Assembly: GCF_001425385.1 (NCBI RefSeq)
Contig: NZ_LMQO01000004.1
Coordinates: forward strand, 310,001-374,000
DNA length: 64,000 bases
Direction: 5' to 3'
DNA from: Sphingomonas sp. Leaf407
Lineage (GTDB): Bacteria; Pseudomonadota; Alphaproteobacteria; Sphingomonadales; Sphingomonadaceae
Shown here piece by piece: positions 42,895-52,422 of this stretch. Position 1 is the stretch's first letter. Each line of letters starts with the position of its first letter. Below the pieces are notes generated by a model. It searched no databases. It saw only the letters and a list, made by a program, of their open reading frames with translations, and was not told the DNA's origin. Made by a program: the position numbers and the translations under genes.

Positions 42895-45526
42895 GGGTGT
42901 TCTCCGTGGACAGGATGCGGGCGAGCGCGGGGCGGCACGATCCGCAATTGGTGCCGGCGCCGATCGCCGCGCCGATCGCGGAAACGTCGGCAAGCTGCCG
43001 GTCGCGGATCGCGGCGACGATGGTGCGCAGGCCGAGGTCGAAGCAGCTACACACGATCGGCCCGCGATCGACCTGCACGCCGGGCGCGCGGCCGGCGAGG
43101 ACGGTCGGCGCGACCTGGGGTGCGGCAAGCTGGTCGATCAGCCAGTCGCGCGTCGGCAATTCGCCGGTTTCGGTCAGGAACAGCGCGGCGACCAGCCGGC
43201 CGTCGTTCAGCACCGCCACCCGCCGCGTGCCGCGCGCGGCGTCGATCGCCTCGATCCGCTCGCCGGCGGGCAGGCAGCCATCGAGCCGCAGCGGATCGCC
43301 GTCGCCCGCCAGTTCCCACAGGCTGCCCGCCGGCACCGTCACCCGCGTCGCCCACAGGCAGTCGGGTCGGCGCGCCGGATCGCCGGTCACGATCAGGAAG
43401 CCGCGCCAGCGGGTGGCGACGGCGGCGACGCTCGCCGGGGTCGATTTGAAGCCGGGCTGGCCCGACACCGGATCGACGAGCGGACGCGGCAACAGCCCGG
43501 TACGCCCGCCGCTCGACGTCTGGTCGGTCCAGTGGATCGGCACGAACAGTTCGCCCACGCGCTGCGCATCGGTGACGCGCGCGCGGTAGAGGCTGTCGCC
43601 CTGCGGGGTCGCCACGCGGGCGAGGCCGCCGTCGACGATGCCGAGCCGGTCGGCGTCCGCCGGATGGACCTCGACCAGCGGTTCCTCGCGGTGGCGAGCG
43701 AGCTTGGGCGCGAGGCCAGTGCGGGTCATGGTGTGCCACTGATCGCGATAGCGGCCGGTGTTGAGCGTCAGCGGCCAGTCCCTGAGTGGTGCGGGCAGCG
43801 GCTTCTGCACCGCCGGCACCAGCCGGGCGCGGCCGTCGGGCGTGGAGAAGCGACCATCAGCGAACGGCGTGCCGCCCCAGCGGAACGGCGTCATCGCGTC
43901 ATAGGCGGCGTTGCCGCCATTGGCGCGGCCGGGCAGCGCGAACAGGCGCGCGCCATCGTTCTGATAGGTCGACAGGCGGACATGCTCGCGCCAGATGTCG
44001 GCGGGGCGATCATAGGCGAAGGCGGTCTTCCAGCCCATGCGCCGCGCCACTTCCTTGACGATCCACCAGTCGGGCTTCGCCTCGCCCGGCAAGGGGAAGA
44101 TCGCGCGCTGGCGGCTGACGGTGCGGTCCGAATTGGTGACGGTGCCGTCCTTTTCGCCCCATGCGGCGGCGGGCAGGCGGACATGGGCGAAGGCCCCGGT
44201 ATCGGTATCGGCCATCACGTCGCTGACCACCACGAACGGACAGCCGGCCAGGGCCTCGCGCACGCGGGTGGCGTCGGGCATCGACACGGCGGGGTTGGTC
44301 GCCATCACCCACAGCGCCTTGATCCGGCCGTTGCCCAGCTCGCGGAACAGGTCGACCGCCTTCAGCCCGGGCTTGGTCGCGATGGTCGGCGAGGCCCAGA
44401 AGCGCTGGACGCGGGCGCGGTTGTCCTCGGCGAAGTCCATGTGCGCGGCGAGCGTCGAGGCGAGTCCGCCGACCTCGCGTCCGCCCATCGCATTGGGCTG
44501 TCCGGTGATCGAGAAGGGCTGGGCGCCGGGCTTGCCGATGCGGCCGGTGGCGAGATGGACGTTGAGAATGGCGTTGACCTGATCGGTGCCGGCCAGCGCT
44601 TGGTTCACGCCTTGGCTGAACATCGTGACGGTGCGCGGGGTGGCGGCGAACAGCTCGTAGAAGCGGCGCAGGTCGGCGACGGGCAGGTCGCAGGTGCGCG
44701 CGACCGACCACAGGTCGCTGCCCGCGCCGGTACGCTCCCAGAAATCGCCGGGCAGGCTGAGGTGATCGGCGACGAAATCCTGATCCAGCACGCCCGCGTC
44801 GCGGCACCAGTGGAGCAGCCCGTTCATCAGCGCGACGTCGCTGCCCGGACGGATGGCGAGGTGGAGATCGGCCTCGTCCGCCGTTTCGGTGCGGCGCGGA
44901 TCAATGACGACCAGCTTCGCGCCCGCGTCGCACCGTGCGCGAATCCGCTGATAGACGATCGGGTGGCACCATGCGGTGTTGGATCCGACCAGTACGATCA
45001 GGTCGGCGGCGTCGATGTCGTCGTACGAGGCGGGAACGATGTCCTCGCCGAACGCGCGGGTGTGGCCGGCGACCGCGCTCGACATGCACAGCCGCGAATT
45101 GGTGTCGATGTTGGCCGAACCGATGAAGCCCTTCATCAGCTTGTTGGCGACGTAATAATCCTCGGTCAGCAACTGGCCCGAGACATAGAAGGCGACGCTG
45201 CCGGGACCATGGCGGGCGATCGTGTCCTGAAATTTGCGCGCGACGAGGTCGAGCGCCTTGTCCCAGCTTGCGTGGCGCTTGCCGATCATCGGATGCAGCA
45301 GGCGACCCTCAAGGCCGACCGTCTGGCCGAGGTGGGTGCCCTTGGAACACAGCCGGCCGTGGTTGGCGGGGTGGTCGGGATCGCCCTCGATCTGGACCGA
45401 TCGCTCGCCGGTGCGCGTGGCGACGATGCCGCAGCCGACGCCGCAATAGGCGCAGGTGGTCTTGATAGCCCTCTCACCTTCAGGGGAGAGGGTTGGGAGA
45501 GGGGCAGTCACGGGCGCTTCGGACAT
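42884..45526 (-). CDS. nasA: assimilatory nitrate reductase catalytic subunit
   Basis: This is an 880-residue cytoplasmic molybdopterin oxidoreductase reducing nitrate to nitrite. An N-terminal [4Fe-4S] site is TTCAYCGVGCGIV plus the later CSKG. The Mo-binding region includes TNSRLCMSS, whose Cys is the probable Mo ligand. The C-terminus carries a BFD-like [2Fe-2S] domain with CSCFD and TNCGSCRP. The first ~20 residues (PLPTLSPEGER) are encoded by a palindromic repeat rather than by conserved family sequence. No separate electron-transfer subunit is adjacent. Confidence 0.93.
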   Translation of the reverse strand: MSEAPVTAPLPTLSPEGERAIKTTCAYCGVGCGIVATRTGERSVQIEGDPDHPANHGRLCSKGTHLGQTVGLEGRLLHPMIGKRHASWDKALDLVARKFQDTIARHGPGSVAFYVSGQLLTEDYYVANKLMKGFIGSANIDTNSRLCMSSAVAGHTRAFGEDIVPASYDDIDAADLIVLVGSNTAWCHPIVYQRIRARCDAGAKLVVIDPRRTETADEADLHLAIRPGSDVALMNGLLHWCRDAGVLDQDFVADHLSLPGDFWERTGAGSDLWSVARTCDLPVADLRRFYELFAATPRTVTMFSQGVNQALAGTDQVNAILNVHLATGRIGKPGAQPFSITGQPNAMGGREVGGLASTLAAHMDFAEDNRARVQRFWASPTIATKPGLKAVDLFRELGNGRIKALWVMATNPAVSMPDATRVREALAGCPFVVVSDVMADTDTGAFAHVRLPAAAWGEKDGTVTNSDRTVSRQRAIFPLPGEAKPDWWIVKEVARRMGWKTAFAYDRPADIWREHVRLSTYQNDGARLFALPGRANGGNAAYDAMTPFRWGGTPFADGRFSTPDGRARLVPAVQKPLPAPLRDWPLTLNTGRYRDQWHTMTRTGLAPKLARHREEPLVEVHPADADRLGIVDGGLARVATPQGDSLYRARVTDAQRVGELFVPIHWTDQTSSGGRTGLLPRPLVDPVSGQPGFKSTPASVAAVATRWRGFLIVTGDPARRPDCLWATRVTVPAGSLWELAGDGDPLRLDGCLPAGERIEAIDAARGTRRVAVLNDGRLVAALFLTETGELPTRDWLIDQLAAPQVAPTVLAGRAPGVQVDRGPIVCSCFDLGLRTIVAAIRDRQLADVSAIGAAIGAGTNCGSCRPALARILSTENTHAA

Positions 45527-45571
45527 TGGACAACCCCCTCTCCCCGACCCTCTCCCCTGAAGGGGAGAGGG
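45469..45571. repeat. inverted pair of repeats around the nasA start codon
   Basis: Units at 45469-45504 and 45534-45571 are inverted copies with the core CTCTCCCCTGAAGGGGAGAG type sequence. The nasA ATG (45524-45526) lies in the 29-nt spacer, so a transcript hairpin could hold the start site in its loop. The left unit is translated as part of NasA. Confidence 0.8.
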
Positions 45572-45584
45572 AGGTTGGTCGCGT

Positions 45585-45938
45585 TCACGCCGCTGCCTTC
45601 AGCGTTCCGGCGCGGCACAGCAGGACGCGGCCGCCGCTGATCCGGACCGGCACGGTCGGGGTGCAGCCCCTGTCCTCGCCCAGTGCCTCGCCGGTGCTGA
45701 GCGAGATGCGCCAGTTGTGCAGCGGACACGCCACCGCGCCGCCGTGGACGATGCCCTGCGACAACCGGCCATGCTTGTGCGGGCAGCGGTCGAGCAGCGC
45801 GAACACCTTGTCCTCGCCGGTGCGGAACACGGCGATGTCGTCGCCACCCTCGACCTGCACCGTGCGACTGCCGCGCAGCGGGATTTCATCGACCCAGCCG
45901 ATGTCGAGCCATTCGCCCGCCAGAAAATCAGGGGTCAT
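45585..45938 (-). CDS. nirD: nitrite reductase small subunit
   Basis: This 117-residue Rieske-fold protein has CPHKHG and CPLHNW, so the 2Cys-2His pair of a real [2Fe-2S] Rieske centre is retained (some NirD proteins lack it). It partners NirB in NAD(P)H-dependent reduction of nitrite to ammonium. The ATG overlaps the nirB stop (ATGA). Confidence 0.92.
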   Translation of the reverse strand: MTPDFLAGEWLDIGWVDEIPLRGSRTVQVEGGDDIAVFRTGEDKVFALLDRCPHKHGRLSQGIVHGGAVACPLHNWRISLSTGEALGEDRGCTPTVPVRISGGRVLLCRAGTLKAAA

Positions 45939-48415
45939 GCCATCGCTCCTGCGGGCTGGAAGCGCGCCATCGGCGCGTGTTGTTCGCGGTCGGCCCCGGC
46001 GACGCGCGCCGCCCATGGATCGTCCTGCATGAATTGCTGCGAGAAGCGGAACCGCCGGGCGTATTCGGCACGGACACCGGCGTCGGGCAGCAGCCGCGAC
46101 TGGATATGGGCGAGGCCGACCCGCTCGATCCACGGCGCGGTCCGCTCCAGATAGCGCGCCTCCTCGCGGTAGAGCTGGATGAAGGCAGCGCACATGTCCA
46201 TCGCCTCCTCCTCGGTCGCCACCTTGCACAACAGGTCGGTCGCGCGGACCTTGATCCCGCCGTTGCCGCCGACGTGCAGTTCGTACCCTGAATCGACGCA
46301 GACGATGCCGAAGTCCTTGATCGTCGCCTCGGCGCAGTTGCGCGGGCACCCCGACACCGCGATCTTGAACTTGTGCGGCATCCACGACCCCCATGTCGCG
46401 CGCTCGATCTTGACGCCCAACCCGGTCGAATCCTGCGTGCCGAAGCGGCACCATTCGGAACCGACGCAGGTTTTGACGGTGCGCAACGACTTGCCATAGG
46501 CATGGCCGCTGACCATGCCGGCGGCGTTGAGATCGGCCCAGACGGCGGGCAGATCCTCCTTCTTGATCCCGAAGATGTCGAGCCGCTGGCCGCCGGTCAC
46601 TTTCACCATCGGCGCGTCGAACTTTTCCACTACATCGGCGATCGCGCGCAGCTCGCGGGGGTTGGTGAGGCCGCCCCACATGCGCGGCACGACCGAATAG
46701 GTGCCGTCCTTCTGGATGTTGGCGTGCATCCGTTCGTTGACGAAGCGGCTCTGCTGGTCGTCCTTGTAGACGCCGGGCAGCGCGCACAGCAGATAATAGT
46801 TGAGCGCCGGGCGGCACGACGAACAGCCGTCGGGCGTCGACCAGTGCAGTTTCTGCATCACCTCGGGGATCGAGCGCATATCCTGCGCGACGATCTCGCG
46901 GCGCACGTCGTCATGGCCGAAGCTGGTGCATTTGCACATCGTCTTCGGCCCCGCCTCGACCGCGTCGCCCAGCCGCAGCGCCAGCAGGCTCTCGACGATG
47001 CCGGTACACGACCCGCAGCTCGCCGATGCCTTGCACCCGGCGCGCACCGCGTCGAGGCTGCCCGCCCCGCCGTCGATGCAGGCCAGCACCTTGCCCTTGG
47101 TCACGCCGTTGCAGCCGCAGATTTCCGCATCGTCGGAAAGCGCCGCAACGGCCGCCTTAGGGTCCGCCTGCCCCCCTCCCGAGGCGAAGGCCTGGCCGAA
47201 GATCAGCGCGTCGCGGATGTCGGCGACGTCGGTGCCCTTCTTCAACAGGTCGAAATACCAGTTGCCGTCGGCGGTATCGCCATACAGCACCGCGCCGACG
47301 ATACGGTCGCCCTTCACCACGACGCGCTTGTAGATGCCGCGCGAGGCGTCGCGCAGCACGATGTCCTCCGCGCCGTCGCCGCCGGAAAAGTCACCGGCGG
47401 AGAATACGTCGAGCCCGGCGACCTTCAGCTTGGTCGAGGTGGCGGAGGGCTTGTAGCCGCTGGGCGCGCCGACCAGCGCGTCGGCCAGCGAGCGGCACAT
47501 GTCCCACAAGGGGGCCACGAGGCCATAGACCTGTCCGTCATGCTCGACGCATTCGCCGACCGCGAGGATCGCCGGGTCGCTCGTCACCATATGGTCGTCG
47601 ACCCTGATGCCGCGCCCGACGTCGATCCCCGCCGCGCGGGCCAGCGCGACCGAGGGGCGGATGCCGACCGCCATCACCACCAGATCGGCAGGAATGACCG
47701 TGCCGTCCTTCAGGTGGACCGCCTCGACCTTGCCGTCGCCGACGATCGCGGCGGTGTCGGCGCCGGTCAGGATCGTCTGGCCGCGCGCCTCCAGCGCGGT
47801 CTTGAGCAGCCAGCCCGCCGCCTCGTCCAACTGGCGTTCCATCAGCGTCGGCATGATGTGCAGCACCGTGACCTTCATGCCGCGCAGCGACAGGCCGTGC
47901 GCCGCCTCCAGCCCGAGCAGGCCGCCACCGATCACCACCGCCGATCCGCCGCGCCCGGCGGCGGCGAGCATCGTCTCGACATCGTTCATGTCGCGGAAGC
48001 TGATGACGCCGGGCAGGTCCTTGCCCGGCACCGGAATGATGAACGGATCGGAACCGGTAGCGATCAGCAGCCGGTCATAGGCAAGCGTTCGTCCGCTGCG
48101 GCTGGTGACGGTGTGCGCCGCGCGGTCGATCGCGACGACCGGATCGCCGCTCATCAGGGTGATGGCGTTGTCGGCGTACCAGCCGGTCCCGTTGATGACG
48201 ATGTCGTCGAACGTCTTTTCCCCGGCCAGCACCGGCGACAACATGATCCGGTTGTAGTTCACCAGCGGTTCGGCACCGACGATGGTGATGCGATAGCGTG
48301 CGGGATCGCGCGCCAGCAGTTCCTCGACCGCGCGGCAGCCGGCCATGCCGTTGCCGATGACGACCAAGTGTTCCCGGGCGTCGCCCTCGGGTAATTGAAT
48401 GGGGTCGTGCTTCAT
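45935..48415 (-). CDS. nirB: NAD(P)H nitrite reductase large subunit
   Basis: The 826-residue enzyme has, in order, a FAD/NAD(P)-binding domain (LVVIGNGMAGCRAVEELL at 17-34), a BFD-like [2Fe-2S] domain (ICGCNGVTKG and SASCGSC), and the siroheme/[4Fe-4S] core (GSEWCRFGTQDS and SGCPRNCAEATIKD). It reduces nitrite to ammonium in the cytoplasm. The order porin-nirB-nirD-nasA is joined by ATGA overlaps up to nirD. Length is normal for NirB. Confidence 0.95.
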   Translation of the reverse strand: MKHDPIQLPEGDAREHLVVIGNGMAGCRAVEELLARDPARYRITIVGAEPLVNYNRIMLSPVLAGEKTFDDIVINGTGWYADNAITLMSGDPVVAIDRAAHTVTSRSGRTLAYDRLLIATGSDPFIIPVPGKDLPGVISFRDMNDVETMLAAAGRGGSAVVIGGGLLGLEAAHGLSLRGMKVTVLHIMPTLMERQLDEAAGWLLKTALEARGQTILTGADTAAIVGDGKVEAVHLKDGTVIPADLVVMAVGIRPSVALARAAGIDVGRGIRVDDHMVTSDPAILAVGECVEHDGQVYGLVAPLWDMCRSLADALVGAPSGYKPSATSTKLKVAGLDVFSAGDFSGGDGAEDIVLRDASRGIYKRVVVKGDRIVGAVLYGDTADGNWYFDLLKKGTDVADIRDALIFGQAFASGGGQADPKAAVAALSDDAEICGCNGVTKGKVLACIDGGAGSLDAVRAGCKASASCGSCTGIVESLLALRLGDAVEAGPKTMCKCTSFGHDDVRREIVAQDMRSIPEVMQKLHWSTPDGCSSCRPALNYYLLCALPGVYKDDQQSRFVNERMHANIQKDGTYSVVPRMWGGLTNPRELRAIADVVEKFDAPMVKVTGGQRLDIFGIKKEDLPAVWADLNAAGMVSGHAYGKSLRTVKTCVGSEWCRFGTQDSTGLGVKIERATWGSWMPHKFKIAVSGCPRNCAEATIKDFGIVCVDSGYELHVGGNGGIKVRATDLLCKVATEEEAMDMCAAFIQLYREEARYLERTAPWIERVGLAHIQSRLLPDAGVRAEYARRFRFSQQFMQDDPWAARVAGADREQHAPMARFQPAGAMA

Positions 48416-49611
48416 ATCGTCCAGTCCAGTTGGAGCCAGAATTTGCGGGTATCGGTCGCGAAGCGATCGGCGCGATAGTCGGCGTAGCGGACGCTGGCGG
48501 TGGTGCGGCCGAGCGTCGCCTGCGCGAGAAAGTTCAGTTCGTCGCCATAATGGCGGACCAGCCGGTCGCTTTCGAACCGGTGCCAGATCGCCTGCACGCT
48601 GACGTTCTTCGCCTGGCCGACCTGCTTCCAGCCCCAGCCGCCGCTGGCGTACAGGTCGCGCAGGCCGTCGGCGGGCTTGGGGGTGAATTTCTCGGCCCAG
48701 CCGTTGAATTTGAACACGGCGGCAAGCGGCGTCTGAAAGCTGGTGAACGGCCGCCCGTCGTCGGCGCCCAGCACTTCGTAGCCCAGCCCGAGCCGGGGTC
48801 CGGCAAGGTCGAGCGAGGCGTCGGCCAGCCAGTAATCGGCGCTATAGTCGTTGGGATTGCGGCCATGATCGGACTGGCGCGCCCAGCTTGCCTGATAGCC
48901 AAGCTTCGCCTTGCCGATCGCGCGGCTGCCGGCGAAGCGGAGGCCATAGGTCTGGCTCGACAGACGATAGGCCTGCACCGCCGCCTCGTCCTGATCGACC
49001 AGATAGGCGAAGCCGGTCAGCGTGCCGAGCGGCGTGGCATAGCCGAGGTTGGCGAGGATATTGTTCCCCTCGATCACGCCCTGCCGCGCAGCCGTGCCGT
49101 CGATGCCCCACACGGTATGCACCGCCCACGCATAGGTCACGTCGGCCTTCAGCCCCTTTGCCGGGGTCAGTTCGGCGCGCACCGCGTCGAAGGTCTGGCC
49201 GTTGTTGCGGATCGCCGCCGCGCCGACGAAGCGTTCGTCGTCGATCACGATCCGCTGCCGCCCGGCGGTAAGCGTCATCCCCGGCGCGCGATACTGCACC
49301 TGCGCGCGGTAGAGGGCGATCGACTGCGGATCGGCGATCAGCGGACGGGTGGCATCGGGGTGCAGCCCGTCGAAATAATCGCCGACGATCGCGAGATTGC
49401 CCTGCGCCTCGGCCAGCGCCGACCAGCGGCCGTCGCTGACCGACAGTCCGGCACGGACCCGCGCCGTCACCCCGTCGGCGGTGCGCGGCAGGCCGTCCTG
49501 ATCGGCATGTTCGTAGCGCAGCCGGGCGTCGACGAGCGGCTTCACGCTCTGGGCCATGGCCGGCGACGCGATGCCGAGCAGGAGGAGGGTGGCGGGGGCG
49601 ATACGCGGCAT
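48412..49611 (-). CDS. outer-membrane porin, alginate export family type
   Basis: This 399-residue protein has a signal peptide (ending AMAQ) and a beta-barrel pattern of alternating residues with many aromatic girdle positions, ending in Trp-Thr-Ile. Features such as VDARLRYEHADQDGL, AGRQRIVIDDERFVG and YHQ-like barrel strands fit the alginate-export (AlgE-like) porin family. Its position between the nitrate transporter and nirB, with an ATGA overlap to nirB, suggests it admits nitrate or nitrite rather than alginate. This role is inferred from context. Confidence 0.8.
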   Translation of the reverse strand: MPRIAPATLLLLGIASPAMAQSVKPLVDARLRYEHADQDGLPRTADGVTARVRAGLSVSDGRWSALAEAQGNLAIVGDYFDGLHPDATRPLIADPQSIALYRAQVQYRAPGMTLTAGRQRIVIDDERFVGAAAIRNNGQTFDAVRAELTPAKGLKADVTYAWAVHTVWGIDGTAARQGVIEGNNILANLGYATPLGTLTGFAYLVDQDEAAVQAYRLSSQTYGLRFAGSRAIGKAKLGYQASWARQSDHGRNPNDYSADYWLADASLDLAGPRLGLGYEVLGADDGRPFTSFQTPLAAVFKFNGWAEKFTPKPADGLRDLYASGGWGWKQVGQAKNVSVQAIWHRFESDRLVRHYGDELNFLAQATLGRTTASVRYADYRADRFATDTRKFWLQLDWTI

Positions 49612-49616
49612 GGCGA

Positions 49617-50849
49617 TCAGATCCTCACGCCCTGGGCGGTGCCCCACCGCGCGCGCCATCCCGCCTTCACCACGACGAGCCCGGCGAGCGCCACCAGCGC
49701 CAGCGCGGCGAAGACGAGAAAGCCGGGGGCGAAGCTACCGGTCCACTGCTTGGCGAGGCCGAGCGAGGAGGCGAGGTAGAAGCCCCCCACCCCGCCGGCC
49801 ATGCCGACGAGGCCGGTCATCACGCCGATCTCGGCGGCGAAGCGCTGCGGCACCAGTTGGAACACCGATCCGTTACCCACCCCCAGCGCGAGCATGGCGA
49901 TGACGAACAGCGCGAGTGCGGCGGGCATCGTCGTGACGCTGGCCACCCCGGCCAGCGCGACGGCGGCGACCACGAACACCGCCATCAGCGTCTTCACGCC
50001 GCCGACCTTGTCGGCCAGCGCGCCGCCCATCGGCCGCACCAGCGACCCGGCGAACACGCAGGCGGCGGTGGCATAGCCGGCATGGATCGTCGACAGGCCG
50101 AACCGGTCGGTGAAATAGATCGGCAGGCTGGCAGCAAGGCCGACGAACCCGCCGAAGGTGACGGCATAGAAGCCCATCAGCCACCACGCATCGCCCTGCT
50201 TCAGCGGGGACAGATATTCCCCCAGCCGCTTGGGCGCAGGCGCGTTCGGCGGGTCCTTGGCCATCGCCATATAGGCGACGAACACGAGACTAAGCGGGAT
50301 GCAGGCGAGGCCCAGTACCGCGTTCCAACCGAACAGCTTGGCGAGGCCAGGCGCGAACAGCGCGGCGAGCACCGTGCCCGAATTGCCCATGCCGGCCAGC
50401 CCCATCGCCTTGCCCTGATGCTCGGGCGGATACCAGCGGCTGGCGAGCGGCAGCGCGATCGCAAAGCTCGCCCCGGCGAAGCCCAGCACCACGCCCAGCG
50501 CCAGCGTGCCGGCAAAGCTGGTGACGCCGAGCATCCATGCGGTGGCTAGCCCCAAGATGACGATGATCTGGCTGATCGCGCCCGAGCGCTTCGGCCCGAT
50601 CCGGTCGACCAGCAGCCCGTTGACGACGCGCAACAGCGCGCCGGCCAGCGTCGGCACCGCGACCATCAGCCCCTTCTGCGCCGGGGTCAGCCCCAGCGTC
50701 GTGGCGATTTCAGGTGCCAACGGTCCGAGCAGCACCCACACCATGAACGCGAAGTCGAAATAGAGAAATGCCGCGATCAGCGTCGGCGTATGCCCGCTGT
50801 TCCAGAAGCTGTCGGGCGTGTCCTTCGCCCCGTTCCATGCCGTCGCCAT
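49617..50849 (-). CDS. nitrate/nitrite MFS transporter (NarK/NasA type)
   Basis: This 410-residue, 12-helix transporter carries the nitrate signature glycine motifs in GLAGMGNSGTVLAALFAP (TM5) and GVGNGSVFQLVPQRF (TM11). The conserved Arg in TM2 (LLRVVNGLLVDRIGPK) binds nitrate in NarK structures. It is the first structural gene after the regulated leader at 50850-51000. GGGGAG precedes the ATG. It imports nitrate for NasA. Confidence 0.92.
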   Translation of the reverse strand: MATAWNGAKDTPDSFWNSGHTPTLIAAFLYFDFAFMVWVLLGPLAPEIATTLGLTPAQKGLMVAVPTLAGALLRVVNGLLVDRIGPKRSGAISQIIVILGLATAWMLGVTSFAGTLALGVVLGFAGASFAIALPLASRWYPPEHQGKAMGLAGMGNSGTVLAALFAPGLAKLFGWNAVLGLACIPLSLVFVAYMAMAKDPPNAPAPKRLGEYLSPLKQGDAWWLMGFYAVTFGGFVGLAASLPIYFTDRFGLSTIHAGYATAACVFAGSLVRPMGGALADKVGGVKTLMAVFVVAAVALAGVASVTTMPAALALFVIAMLALGVGNGSVFQLVPQRFAAEIGVMTGLVGMAGGVGGFYLASSLGLAKQWTGSFAPGFLVFAALALVALAGLVVVKAGWRARWGTAQGVRI

Positions 50850-51000
50850 GCCCTGCGCTCCCCCATGAGCCCGAAAATGAAAAAGCCGCCAGAACGACGA
50901 CCCATCTCGGGCGCGTTCTGGCGGCTTCGTTGCCTCTGTTCGGATACCGGACGCCTCGCGTCCGGTGGTCCGTCAGCGGGAACCCCCCCGGCATTGGAGA
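50850..51000 (-). promoter_or_regulatory. nitrate-operon leader, probable NasT antitermination target
   Basis: On the minus strand the leader folds first into ACCGGACG-CGAGG-CGTCCGGT (about 50945-50965) and then into the terminator at 50883-50927, just before the transporter gene. A hairpin followed by a terminator hairpin is the arrangement bound by ANTAR proteins such as NasT. The canonical hexaloop with A1 and G4 is not clearly seen; loops here read CGAGG and GAGAT. Confidence 0.65.
50874..50927 (-). terminator. intrinsic terminator in the nitrate-operon leader
   Basis: On the minus strand a perfect 14-bp stem AAGCCGCCAGAACG/CGTTCTGGCGGCTT with a 17-nt loop is followed by TTTTTCATTTT. The arms are at 50914-50927 and 50883-50896. 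It lies 25 bp upstream of the first structural gene, so it must be bypassed for expression. Confidence 0.85.
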
Positions 51001-51128
51001 GGCATGTCGCTGCTATGTCGTGTCCGACGCCATTGCCGGAACCCCATCAAGCTGCCTGATTCGCGGGTTCCGCACAAGCCCCTTTTCGCAGGTGCAACAT
51101 TCGGATGATGCGGGGTGTCGTGCGGAGC

Positions 51129-51210
51129 GCGGTTCCGGCCCGCTCCCCCTCCCGGCCACCCTTCGAGAAGACCGTGTGGGTGGCCGGGAGGGAGAGCGGG
51201 CCGGAACCGC
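51129..51210. repeat. large hairpin related to 9509-9590
   Basis: Arms beginning GCGGTTCCGGCCCGCTCCCC and ending GGGGAGAGCGGGCCGGAACCGC (core) pair over about 33 bp with few mismatches. The sequence between GGTTCCGGCCCGCTCCCCCT and its inverse matches the element at 9509. It follows the nasS stop and may end the nasT-nasS message. Confidence 0.8.
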
Positions 51211-51225
51211 ATTCGCGTCAGCGGA

Positions 51226-52422
51226 TCAAGGCAACGACGCGAGATAGCCCGGAATATCGTCGGGATCGAACGCGCGCCCGTCGAAGAATCCGTCGGGGCC
51301 GAGCACGAGCCGCCCCTGAGTCGATCCCGCGCCGATCGCCTGGCCCAGCGCCCCTTCCAGCTTCGAACTGGCCCCCGGCAGCGGCGCACCCGATCCGGCA
51401 AGCGCCGCGCGATAAAGGTCGGGGCGGAAGGTGCCGACCGCCACCGCAGCGTCGGCCGGATCATGGCCGCGCCCGTCCCAGCGCGCCATCTGGGCATAGA
51501 GCCATGCCGCCTGGCTGCGCCACGGAAAGTTCGCCGCCTCGCGATACTGGAACATGAAGTCGGGATAATGGACCGGCACGCCACCGGCGACGAGGCGGAT
51601 GCGATCGGTGATCGCGCGCAGGACCGCATCGACCGGCGCATCGAGATAGCACGCGCGCGCAAGGATCGCGGCGCTCGTCTCCGCCGTGTCGGGCTCGACG
51701 AAATGCGCGGCGGCGGCGTGGAGCGCGCGGACCAGCCGCAGCGTGGCATCGTGCCGTTCGGCGGCGACCCCGGCGCGCATCGCCAGCACCTTTTCGACGC
51801 CGCGCCGCCAGATCTGCGCGGTCGCCAGCGCGATCCGCCCGACGCCGCGATCGACCGCGATCGAATTCCACGGCTCGCCGACGCAGATGCCGTCGACCTC
51901 GCCCGCCGCCAGCGCGTCGGCGGCGAAGGTCGGGCTGGTGACGACGATCTCGACGTCATGATCGGGGCGGATGCCGACGCCGGCCAGCCAGTAGCGCAGC
52001 ATGTAATTGTGGCTCGAATGGCGATGGACCACGCCGAAGCGCAACCGCCGGGTCCGCGTGACCTCGCGCAGCGCCGCGCCCACCGCGCGCGGATCGCCGA
52101 GCGTATCGCCAAGGCCACATGCCTGCCCAAGCGCGGTCGAAAAGGTGATCGCATTGCCGTTCAGCCCCAGCACGAACGGCACCGCCAGCGGCGTCGCCGG
52201 CCGGTCGCGGCCAAGACTGGTCGCGATGGCGAGCGGCGCGACCATGTGCGCGGCATCGGTATGGCCATACAGCAGCCGGTCGCGCACCGTCGCCCAAGTG
52301 ACGTCGCGCACGAGGTCCAGCGCCAGCCCCTGTTCCTCGGCGAAGCCCAGTTCGTGCGCGAGGATCGGCAACGCGGCATCGACCAGCGGCAGGAAGCCGA
52401 TGCGAAAGCCTTCGGTGCTCAC
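51226..52422 (-). CDS. nasS: nitrate sensor protein NasS (NrtA-like)
   Basis: This 398-residue NrtA/CmpA-family solute-binding protein lacks any signal peptide, as expected for the cytoplasmic sensor NasS. Segments include FRIGFLPLVDAALPILAHE, LRFGVVHRHSSHNYMLRYW and EVDGICVGEPWN. In Paracoccus and Azotobacter, NasS holds NasT inactive until nitrate or nitrite binds. Start is GTG 52422, overlapping the nasT stop. The downstream terminator leader is the expected target. Confidence 0.88.
   Translation of the reverse strand: MSTEGFRIGFLPLVDAALPILAHELGFAEEQGLALDLVRDVTWATVRDRLLYGHTDAAHMVAPLAIATSLGRDRPATPLAVPFVLGLNGNAITFSTALGQACGLGDTLGDPRAVGAALREVTRTRRLRFGVVHRHSSHNYMLRYWLAGVGIRPDHDVEIVVTSPTFAADALAAGEVDGICVGEPWNSIAVDRGVGRIALATAQIWRRGVEKVLAMRAGVAAERHDATLRLVRALHAAAAHFVEPDTAETSAAILARACYLDAPVDAVLRAITDRIRLVAGGVPVHYPDFMFQYREAANFPWRSQAAWLYAQMARWDGRGHDPADAAVAVGTFRPDLYRAALAGSGAPLPGASSKLEGALGQAIGAGSTQGRLVLGPDGFFDGRAFDPDDIPGYLASLP

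Noticed and set aside
42707..45640. 977-codon open frame on the plus strand opposite nasA
   Set aside because: Composition is repetitive Gly/Ala/Arg/Asp, and the other strand encodes full NasA with cofactor ligands.
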